Assembly: GCF_001375515.1 (NCBI RefSeq)
Contig: NZ_CTDX01000013.1
Location: 1 to 64,000 of the forward strand
DNA: 64,000 bases
Reading direction: 5' to 3'
From: Bacillus kwashiorkori
GTDB lineage: Bacteria > Bacillota > Bacilli > Bacillales > Caldibacillaceae
Part shown: positions 9,289-15,979 of the stretch, in pieces
Numbering within the stretch: the stretch's first letter is position 1
Layout: every line of letters starts with the position of its first letter
Position numbers and translations under genes: made by a program
The notes under the pieces: model-generated
The model's input: the letters and a program-made list of their open reading frames with translations, nothing else
The model's database searches: none
What the model was told of the DNA's origin: nothing

Positions 9289-9817
9289 AATGGACAAATT
9301 AACTGTCTTTGCAGCAGGATTACTTTTATCTTCCAGTATTTTTGGGATAGTCTATTTATCTAATAATGATGATACAAATACCGCAAATGCCGCGAATTAT
9401 AACAGCACAGAAGCGCAAAAACAATCTTTATCAGAAACGGAAATGAAAGATCAGCTTCTTAATAAAGGGTATGTTGTACTTACACAGGATGAATACCAAC
9501 AAAATTTAGCTAAGGCAAAAGCGGAAGTCGCAACAGTGACTAAAGAAGATAAAACGAGTAACAAGAAAGAGGAAGTAGTAGAAAAAGATGAGAAAGAGGA
9601 TAAAGTTACGAAAGTTACCATTACCGTAAAAAGTGGGATGACTAGTTACGATATCGGAAAGATTCTCAATGATAAAAAACTAATAAAACAAACCCCCTTT
9701 GAATTCTCTAAAGAGATTGAAAAGCGTGGTTTAGATAAAACTTTACAATTAGGTAAATATACAGTGGATAGCACTATGAGCTATAATGAAATTATTCAAA
9801 CAATCTTTGAAAAATAA
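9281..9817 (+). CDS. Short MltG N-terminal-like (YceG LysM-like) protein
   Basis: This 178-residue protein has a signal anchor (about 5-24), a Lys/Glu-rich linker (about 75-112) and a C-terminal domain like the LysM-like N-terminal part of the endolytic transglycosylase MltG: VKSGMTSYDIGKIL, then a lqlGKYTVDSTMSYNEII-type end. The MltG catalytic domain with its active-site Glu is absent; true MltG is about 350 residues. It may bind peptidoglycan without cutting it. The start was set at the ATG with GAAGGGAG eight bases upstream, which overlaps the preceding gene by 8 bp. Confidence 0.75.
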   Translation: MFKMDKLTVFAAGLLLSSSIFGIVYLSNNDDTNTANAANYNSTEAQKQSLSETEMKDQLLNKGYVVLTQDEYQQNLAKAKAEVATVTKEDKTSNKKEEVVEKDEKEDKVTKVTITVKSGMTSYDIGKILNDKKLIKQTPFEFSKEIEKRGLDKTLQLGKYTVDSTMSYNEIIQTIFEK

Positions 9818-9821
9818 GTTG

Positions 9822-9869
9822 AAAAAATCGCGAAAATCCTTAAATAAACGGGATATTCGCGATTTTTTT
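9822..9869 (+). terminator. Rho-independent terminator
   Basis: An AAATCGCGAA/TTCGCGATTT stem is followed by a run of seven T. It ends the DUF6115-like/MltG-like pair. Confidence 0.85.
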
Positions 9870-9939
9870 GTTTATATCGTACTTCTAAACTGAATACGAA
9901 CATTAAAAATCTCTAAAAAATAACTGTACTCCTATTTAT

Positions 9940-12576
9940 TTATAACCCTTCACTTTTCGTGTTTATTGTCTTCACAAAACTTAACCCATTTAGACCTGCG
10001 ATAGGGGCAATTTTCACTGCCTTTTCGCCTGGTAATATCGTACCTAAAAGGCTAATAATAATTGGGATAATTCCTGTTGCAAACACGTAACGCATTTCTT
10101 CCATTGGAATTTCGCCAAAAACCCCAGACTGTAAGATAACGTAGGAAATTGTAACAGAGACTGCTGCAGAAAAAATTCCAGTAATCATTCCTTCTGTCCA
10201 AATTAATGATCGAACTGAACTATTTTTCCAGCCTAATGCTTTCAATAAGGAAATTTCTTGTTCTCGCTCCACAATATTTTGCCACAGGATTTGCGCTGTC
10301 GTTAAAATTGCCATTACTAGTGCAACTCCTATCGCCGTATAATGTACGGGCCCAACTTCTAAAGCAACATATTGACCAAGTCTCGTCGTAAACATTACCC
10401 CTTGCATTCGAAACGTAATGTATAAAAATATTGCTAATAAACTGGTAGGTAATGCAATTGTTATAACTGATAGCAAACCCCTTCTCCATTTTCCAAGAAA
10501 ATGATTAAAAGCCATAGATATTACGCTTCTTGTCCGGACAAACCTTCTACCTAACTTTGAAATTTCTCCCTTCCGCATTGTTTCATGTGGTGAAATGTTA
10601 CGAACTAATATTGCAGGAACAATTGCACCAATAAAGTAAATGATAAAAGCGATGAAACCAACAATTAAAACTTCAAAAAAATGAATATTCTGTTTATTAA
10701 CAATATGAATGTAACTTAAGATTGCCCAAGAGATGAGCATAGCTAAAAATCCTAAAAGCATAGATTCCATTAATAGTAGTTTGCTAATTTGCTTAGGTCT
10801 CCAACCTATTGCTAATAACACGGCAAATTCTTTTCGTCTCGCTAGTAAACTTACGAGACTAGTAGCAGAAACATATAGTAATGCGACAATTATTACACTG
10901 ATAACTAAGCCGCCAAAACCTACTTGTGTTTCTTGCAATAGAGCAATTGATGAACCAATTTTAATCCATGGTTGCTGAATCCAGCCTAATGCTTCTTCAT
11001 TATTAATTGCCGGAACATGAATAAGTGTATCTTGTGGAGATGTACCTAAAGTAATATCCGTAATGAGACCCGTCTTTTCTTCAATTTCTGCAGCAATTTT
11101 TTCCAACTTTTGTTGATTTGCTTCACTCATTTTGTCTACTCCTAAGACTTTCACACGTATAGCTGAAATAGGTTTGTCTCCGAGTAGCATTTCTGCTGCC
11201 TCCAACGTAGTTAACATGCTCGGTGGAGTCGAAATAAATGAGTCATTTATATTCGTTGGTTGCAACATTTTTTGTGGATTCACCGGGCGATTTTCTTTAT
11301 CTAACACTAATGCTGCTTCTGCTGGTCTATATGTTTCTAACGGTAGCTCATTATTTGGATCCTTTTGTATCGCCAATTTACTTGGATCATAAAATCCAAT
11401 CCAGTATGGTCTAATATTTTCTGAAACATATTTCCGATTCTCATCACTATTGACTCGAAACGTATGAAGTGAAGTACCTTCAATTGGAAAAGTTTTAACT
11501 TCATACGCATTTGGCCATCTTTCTGGAAAAGGGCTTAGTCGCTCCTGATAACGGATAACTTGTGGCTGACTAAAAAGTCGATTTTCCAGTCGTTCTAAAT
11601 GGTTGCTAGTATTCGGTTCTCCCGTTTCAACATTATATCCAGCGATACTATTTATCAATGCTGAATGAATTTGTTTATCGGAAAAAGAAAATTTTTTCAC
11701 TACAGTGCCCTTCAATGTGTTTAAATATTTCTCGCCACCTTTTTCTTCCACCATTTGCAACGTTTCACTCGCTTGATCTTGTTCGAAAGGCAAATCTAAC
11801 TTTTCAAAAATATAATTCACCTGCTGATCTGTGTAGGAATGATTGCTTAATATAATCGGAAAAGTTGACAAAAACACTTTCGGCTCTACAGATTCATCGG
11901 AAAGAAGGATGTTTTCACTGTAATCATCTTGACTAAAATAGCGTCCCTCACCTTGTGGAATTATCGCCTGATCTAGCCCAACTAATTTTGCCTCCTGTTC
12001 TGGATCAATTGCTGCCAGTAAAACAGTGCGATAGGCAGTTACATGTTCATACGGAAAGCCGATAAAATACTCTGGATTTTCTCGAAATTTATCCATCATA
12101 ATTTCTTTATTACCGGATGGATGATAACTTGTTTCCGATATTACATGTTCATGAACTCCATTATTCGAAACTTCCTCCTTAACCATTCGATAAATTCCTT
12201 CATCCAGTTGCAACTGTTCCAAATTAATGGAATACAGCACATAACCAATCATAGAAATAGGGGCAGCTACTTCAATATCATTAATCGCTTTAATTTGCTC
12301 ATACTGCTCCAAACTAATTCCGCCTGCAATACCGCTCAAAAAATTCGGATCCAATAGTCCGTCTTTTTCAGGGGTACTACGGGTTCCATCCGGACGGACA
12401 ACTATATCATAAGAAGTCCTCCACCGTTTTTGTAACTCATTTTCCACCTGCTGTTTGTTCATATTGGAAATCCCGAGCAAATATGACAAACCACTACTTA
12501 TTATAAGTACTCCAATTAAAAGGATGAATAATTTTGTTTTTCGTCTCCACCAGTTTTTCCAAATAAAACGGATCAT
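9940..12576 (-). CDS. ABC transporter permease, FtsX/MacB type
   Basis: This 878-residue permease has an N-terminal helix (about 15-35), a large extracytoplasmic region of roughly 500 residues, a first FtsX core of three helices (about 555-665), and a second FtsX core near the C-terminus (about 700-865). This is the layout of MacB/LolC-like mechanotransmission ABC permeases, which do not carry substrate through the membrane like classic importers. Its ATG overlaps the ATPase stop by 4 bp (ATGA), so the two form one complex. A small secreted peptide gene lies upstream on the same strand, a possible ligand or export substrate; this is inference. Confidence 0.88.
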   Translation of the reverse strand: MIRFIWKNWWRRKTKLFILLIGVLIISSGLSYLLGISNMNKQQVENELQKRWRTSYDIVVRPDGTRSTPEKDGLLDPNFLSGIAGGISLEQYEQIKAINDIEVAAPISMIGYVLYSINLEQLQLDEGIYRMVKEEVSNNGVHEHVISETSYHPSGNKEIMMDKFRENPEYFIGFPYEHVTAYRTVLLAAIDPEQEAKLVGLDQAIIPQGEGRYFSQDDYSENILLSDESVEPKVFLSTFPIILSNHSYTDQQVNYIFEKLDLPFEQDQASETLQMVEEKGGEKYLNTLKGTVVKKFSFSDKQIHSALINSIAGYNVETGEPNTSNHLERLENRLFSQPQVIRYQERLSPFPERWPNAYEVKTFPIEGTSLHTFRVNSDENRKYVSENIRPYWIGFYDPSKLAIQKDPNNELPLETYRPAEAALVLDKENRPVNPQKMLQPTNINDSFISTPPSMLTTLEAAEMLLGDKPISAIRVKVLGVDKMSEANQQKLEKIAAEIEEKTGLITDITLGTSPQDTLIHVPAINNEEALGWIQQPWIKIGSSIALLQETQVGFGGLVISVIIVALLYVSATSLVSLLARRKEFAVLLAIGWRPKQISKLLLMESMLLGFLAMLISWAILSYIHIVNKQNIHFFEVLIVGFIAFIIYFIGAIVPAILVRNISPHETMRKGEISKLGRRFVRTRSVISMAFNHFLGKWRRGLLSVITIALPTSLLAIFLYITFRMQGVMFTTRLGQYVALEVGPVHYTAIGVALVMAILTTAQILWQNIVEREQEISLLKALGWKNSSVRSLIWTEGMITGIFSAAVSVTISYVILQSGVFGEIPMEEMRYVFATGIIPIIISLLGTILPGEKAVKIAPIAGLNGLSFVKTINTKSEGL

Positions 12577-13265
12577 GAAACATCACCTTTAGTATCTTCC
12601 ATAATTTGTCCATCACGCATAGTAATGATGTGGTCTGCTTTTTCTGCTAGTTTGGAATCATGGGTTACGATTAATATCCCACATCCTTCTTCACGATTTA
12701 ATTCTCTTAACAAGTCAAAGATTACTTCTCCTGTTGCCGTATCTAAGTTTCCGGTAGGTTCATCTGCTAGTAGCCAGCTTGGCTTATGAATAATTGCCCG
12801 TGCGATTGCCACCCGTTGTTGTTGTCCACCTGATAGTTGGGAAGGAAGAGCATTCATTTTATCCGCTAAACCGACCTGTTGTAGTACTTCCTTTGCCCGT
12901 TTTTCTTTATCGTATGTTACTTTTCTCGCAAATACCGGAGTAAGCACATTTTCTAATGCGGTTAATGTCGGTAGCAAATGAAATTGCTGGAAAATAAAGC
13001 CGATTTCATTAAAGCGAAAATCAGCAATCATCTTTTTCCTTTTTGTAACGATTTCTTCTCCATCATATAAAATTTTACCAGTTGTTGGCCTATCTAATGT
13101 GCCGAGAAGACTTAATAAAGTCGATTTACCAGAACCTGAAGGCCCGATAATTGCCGTTAATTCACCTTTAGTAAATTCTACTGAAATATTTTGTACTGCA
13201 TTCGTAATAACTCCATCGCCTACATATTGTTTTGTCACATTTTGACATTTAATAGTAGAAATCAT
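12573..13265 (-). CDS. ABC transporter ATP-binding protein, MacB/LolD type
   Basis: This 230-residue ATPase has Walker A GPSGSGKST, the Q-loop IFQQFHLLPTLTALENV, signature LSGGQQQR, Walker B WLLADEPTGNLD and an H-loop VTHD. The LPTLTALENV and EPTGNLD segments are typical of LolD/MacB/FtsE-like ATPases that pair with FtsX-type permeases. The ATG at 13263-13265 has GGAGG seven bases upstream; a GTG two codons earlier is too close to that site. It is coupled to the permease by a 4-bp overlap. Confidence 0.93.
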   Translation of the reverse strand: MISTIKCQNVTKQYVGDGVITNAVQNISVEFTKGELTAIIGPSGSGKSTLLSLLGTLDRPTTGKILYDGEEIVTKRKKMIADFRFNEIGFIFQQFHLLPTLTALENVLTPVFARKVTYDKEKRAKEVLQQVGLADKMNALPSQLSGGQQQRVAIARAIIHKPSWLLADEPTGNLDTATGEVIFDLLRELNREEGCGILIVTHDSKLAEKADHIITMRDGQIMEDTKGDVS

Positions 13266-13297
13266 GCACACCCCTCCTTCATTGTAATTTAAAGGAA

Positions 13298-13331
13298 AAC
13301 CTCATAACATTAATTAGGTAGTTATGAGGTT
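13298..13331 (-). terminator. Terminator after the secreted-peptide gene
   Basis: AACCTCATAAC and GTTATGAGGTT form an 11-bp perfect stem. On the minus strand it is followed by TTTTCCTTT. It lies between the peptide gene and the ABC operon, so read-through into the transporter would be partial at best. Confidence 0.7.
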
Positions 13332-13359
13332 AATTTTTCAGTTTTTTATTATTCAATGA

Positions 13360-13701
13360 TCATTGATAATCATTGATATCTCCATTAAAAATAGGACAAT
13401 TACTAGAACAATATACATTACCAGCATAGACGGCAATCGTTATGCCATTTTTATGATCTTGAATCGTATAGTCCAGTGGTATATATCCTTTGTAACCTTG
13501 GGAATCACTATAATAATATGTTTTTTTCGGAGTAGTATTAATAGAATATTGGACCGTTACTGCCACAAATTTTGATGTTGCTTGAATACTACTATTAGAA
13601 GATTCTGTAATTGTCGCAGCCGATGTGTTGCTTACAGACAAACTAAAAGTAAGAATAATTGCTGCCATCATTAGCAACAAAATTTGCATTGCCTTCCTCA
13701 T
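13360..13701 (-). CDS. Small secreted protein of unknown function
   Basis: This 113-residue product has a clear signal peptide (MRKAMQ, then a hydrophobic core, with a likely cut after NTSAA near residue 29). That leaves a mature protein of about 84 residues, rich in Tyr, Thr and Ser. Two cysteines spaced CSSNC sit near the C-terminus and could form a small disulfide loop. I do not recognise the family. AAAGGTGG lies upstream of the ATG. The gene is 94 bp upstream of the MacB-type ABC operon on the same strand and is separated from it by a terminator. Small secreted peptides beside such transporters are sometimes antimicrobial or signalling peptides, but no specific signature is visible. Confidence 0.65.
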   Translation of the reverse strand: MRKAMQILLLMMAAIILTFSLSVSNTSAATITESSNSSIQATSKFVAVTVQYSINTTPKKTYYYSDSQGYKGYIPLDYTIQDHKNGITIAVYAGNVYCSSNCPIFNGDINDYQ

Positions 13702-13769
13702 CCTTACACCACCTTTCTATCTATAAAATATTATCGCTGTTGGAAACAGCATGCGCCCATAGAGTGAAC

Positions 13770-14150
13770 TACCCACCACTTAGTTAACCTTACGGTCTAC
13801 TTGAAGTGGGGCTTCTCGACTTATCGTTGCTTTTACTAGCCAACGAAAACTGACCGAGCTAACCCTCTTGTTCCAAGAGTTTTGTTACTTATGATAACGC
13901 TAATAAGCGTAATCCCTCATTTTTGATATTGATGGCTGAATTATAGTCACGATCTGCAACGTAACCGCAAGAACATTCATAGGTGCGTTCAAATAGTTTC
14001 ATCGGTTTTTCTGCACCACAACAGGAACATTTCTTTGTGGAGGGGAACCACTTATCTATTTTCACAAGTTGTTTCCCTTGTTCCATTGGGTTATCGCCCT
14101 TCACATTCCTTGAGGATGGGAGACTTCTTTCGGAAATCCGTTAAAAACCT
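13770..14150 (-). mobile_element. Internally deleted IS200/IS605 (TnpB) element
   Basis: Read on the minus strand, a left-end-like motif (14150 down to about 14087; hairpin-forming, with TTTCGGAAATCCG on the plus strand) is joined directly to the last 65 or so codons of a tnpB gene. The tnpB end is followed by the right-end hairpin CCCACCACTT...AAGTGGG at 13772-13810, with an inner ACC.TTA.CGGT stem. Most of tnpB, and any tnpA, is missing. The preserved part is the region which, in TnpB elements, encodes the guide (reRNA/omega) RNA. Confidence 0.75.
13889..14104 (-). pseudogene. tnpB C-terminal remnant (RNA-guided nuclease zinc finger)
   Basis: The 71-codon reading frame starts in the element end and joins tnpB at about residue 10. 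From there it matches the C-terminal part of TnpB/OrfB: KIDKWFPSTKKCSCCG, then YECSCG and DRDYNSAINI. The four zinc-finger cysteines (CxxC and CxC) and the final RuvC aspartate region (DRD) are kept. Full TnpB is about 370-400 residues, so the RuvC core is gone and nuclease activity is excluded. It is a deletion product, not a functional gene. Confidence 0.88.
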
Positions 14151-14400
14151 CTCATATATTTAGACGATTATGTCGAATTAATGAATCACTAATTTTTAAA
14201 AATGTTCTAGTCTGACATCTGTTTAATATAAAATGGTTTGACAATAATTATGTGATTCTATTCACAAAATTATTTTGTTCCTTCTAATTATTATTTGGAA
14301 AAATTGAGTTGGATTTTTTTGAACAAGTGGGCTGGAGTCATTAAGTTGGTTCTTCAGAAGCGGTATACGGGGTCCATAATATTACACAAAAGCTACCGAT

Positions 14401-14476
14401 AAGTGCCGGCTAGTGTAGCCCATTGGTTATACTATTATCACGTTGAATTGCGGAACGCCACAGGAAGCCGGCACTT
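14401..14476. repeat. Large stem-loop with an 11-bp perfect GC-rich stem
   Basis: AAGTGCCGGCT at 14401-14411 pairs with AGCCGGCACTT at 14466-14476, enclosing 54 bases. The high GC of the stem stands out in an A/T-rich gap of about 390 bp with no gene. It could be a structured RNA, the end of a small mobile element, or the terminator of the spore-protein gene to the right. No riboswitch family was recognised. Confidence 0.55.
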
Positions 14477-14493
14477 GTAAAGAATTTTTCTCT

Positions 14494-14673
14494 TTACTCT
14501 AATGGTCTTTGATTATGCTTATTTGATTTTCCTTGCTTCGAATTGCGATTGAATCCTTTCATTGGATTTTCTTCATTTGCAAATTCTGCAGAAAAATCTT
14601 GTTGTTGCACATTTTTATGTGGAGTCTTACTATACTTTTCCACCGCATTCACTTCTGCTTTGCGCTTCGCCAT
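14494..14673 (-). CDS. Small acid-soluble spore protein-like (SspO-like)
   Basis: This 59-residue basic protein begins MAKRKAEVN, has a central FSAEFANEENP segment and ends in a Lys/Asn/Gln-rich tail. The order KRKA, then EF-NE-P, then N/K/Q-rich tail resembles the small spore proteins SspO (CotK); a distant gamma-type SASP is an alternative. Low complexity limits certainty. The ATG at 14671-14673 has GGAGGG seven bases upstream; the TTG one codon earlier is too close to it. It would be made in the forespore and be dispensable. No clear sigma-G promoter was found. Confidence 0.6.
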   Translation of the reverse strand: MAKRKAEVNAVEKYSKTPHKNVQQQDFSAEFANEENPMKGFNRNSKQGKSNKHNQRPLE

Positions 14674-14847
14674 CAAACATCCCTCCTATAAGCTTGTTTC
14701 TTACACCTTTATCTTTTGCAAGCATCACAAATAAATGGATGGAATATTATTGAAATAAAACTACCTAGTTAATAATTTATCAAAAAAAGAAACATAAACA
14801 ATTAGTTGTCCTTTAACCTGATATTTGCAAATAACATTTAATCTATC

Positions 14848-14970
14848 TGCTAGGTGTTGTATTTTTTGGTTGATTTAAGTCGAAAATTCAAGAAGCACGT
14901 CTTCCCCATCGCTCGCTTCGAAATTGTGCTAGCAAACAATTGTTGCCCCAAATAAAAAATACATCTAGCA
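14848..14970. repeat. Imperfect long inverted repeat, MITE-like
   Basis: TGCTAGGTGTTGTATTTTTTGG (14848-14869) is the imperfect reverse complement of 14948-14970 (CCAAATAAAAAATACATCTAGCA), about 120 bp end to end. The interior has further short palindromes (AGCAC...GTGCT, ACAATTGT). No ORF is inside. The shape resembles a very small non-autonomous element. Confidence 0.45.
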
Positions 14971-15166
14971 TTTGAAAACACTAAATGTATTTTTAATAAT
15001 TTGATTCCTATATGCGCCCTTTTACTAAATTCAACATTAAATCATCCCATTATTTTAGCGAAACGAATAAATATATTAAACATAAAATTATGTGTTTTTT
15101 TGTAAAGTATTACCTGTCTATGTTATTTTAAATAGGGAACTGAATATGTTAGACAGTGCTGAAGAT

Positions 15167-15208
15167 AATAAAAGAGTGAAACCTTTAACACGATTTCACT
15201 CTTTTATT
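15167..15208 (-). terminator. Stem-loop downstream of the Gly-rich gene
   Basis: AATAAAAGAGTGAAA and TTTCACTCTTTTATT form a 15-bp perfect stem around a 12-base loop. It lies 75 bp after the Gly-rich gene and may terminate it, although the trailing T-run is short. Confidence 0.6.
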
Positions 15209-15281
15209 GTTGATATAGTCCAGTCTTTCCTAGTAATAAATAATCAAATTAAAAAATAATATTGATAAGATTTAGTTCACT

Positions 15282-15563
15282 TTAGAAAAAGTACGGATTG
15301 CCGTAATAAGGGAACCCTCCGTAACCAAAAGGCGCAACAAGCGTGCTACCTAATAATCCTCCTAAAACTCCGCCGACAAATGGGCCGCCGAAGCCGAATC
15401 CCCATGGTCTGCCGAAACCAAATCCCCAAGGCCTGCCGAAGCCGAATCCCCATGGTCTGCCGAACCCGAATCCCCATGGTCTGCCGAAGCCAAAACCGAA
15501 TGGACGGCCAATTAATCGCTCATCTCCTCCGTAAGTTTGGGCATAATTCAAATTATAATCCAT
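15282..15563 (-). CDS. Gly-rich tandem-repeat protein, possible spore coat component
   Basis: This 93-residue protein has a short polar head (residues 1-20), then four to five tandem copies of the octapeptide GRPWGFGF (about 20-58), a Gly/Val/Leu segment and a Gly/Tyr/Pro tail ending YYGNPYFF. The DNA repeats have a 24-bp period and are nearly identical, so the copy number is probably unstable. There is no signal peptide. Aromatic Gly-rich proteins of this sort are often found in spore coats or exosporia; that assignment is by composition only. AGGAGGAAG precedes the ATG. Confidence 0.75.
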   Translation of the reverse strand: MDYNLNYAQTYGGDERLIGRPFGFGFGRPWGFGFGRPWGFGFGRPWGFGFGRPWGFGFGGPFVGGVLGGLLGSTLVAPFGYGGFPYYGNPYFF

Positions 15564-15979
15564 TCCTACTTCCTCCTCATTTTCCTATTGAATCTCGTGT
15601 AAATAGACATTCATCCGAAATTCTCAATAGCAATTTATGCATAGTTTTGAAAAATGAATAGGTAAGGACCCATTTTTCATTAATTAAATTTATAAAGACC
15701 TCCTTCGTCATCTTTTTTATTGTTGGCTGCAAATTAGACATTCTTTTGATTCGGCTAATGCGAATTACGTCCAATCATGGCAAGCATCATTCGTGCTATA
15801 TAACACTAGAAGAGTTTTTTCCTGACTTGTATATTTTTACCACGATGACGACGTATTTGTTAAAGAAACAAATAGGCATAGTTGACAGAGACACGTATTG
15901 CATCAAAGTCAGCAATACATAATATAATAGCCTCTACTAGACTGTTTATATAATAGAGATTAATTTTCTGGAAAATCCG
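15564..15979. other. Intergenic region, nothing recognised
   Basis: About 415 bp between the Gly-rich gene and yhgE. A 65-codon minus-strand frame exists but has no usable ribosome binding site or recognisable product. Confidence 0.4.

Larger units (their letters stand above)
14674..15281. other. Gene-free A/T-rich region with inverted repeats
   Basis: No ORF with a credible start is present over about 600 bp. It contains the long inverted repeat at 14848-14970 and the stem-loop at 15167-15208, both listed separately. Confidence 0.5.

Noticed and set aside
15282..15563. Possible CRISPR-like array in the 24-bp repeats
   Set aside because: The repeats are contiguous, in frame and without spacers; they encode protein.
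15343..15661. Pro/Lys-rich plus-strand frames across the Gly-rich repeats
   Set aside because: They are the antisense of the 24-bp repeats, which keeps several frames open by chance.
15577..15774. 65-codon minus-strand frame next to the Gly-rich gene
   Set aside because: TTG start without a ribosome binding site and no recognisable product; probably chance.
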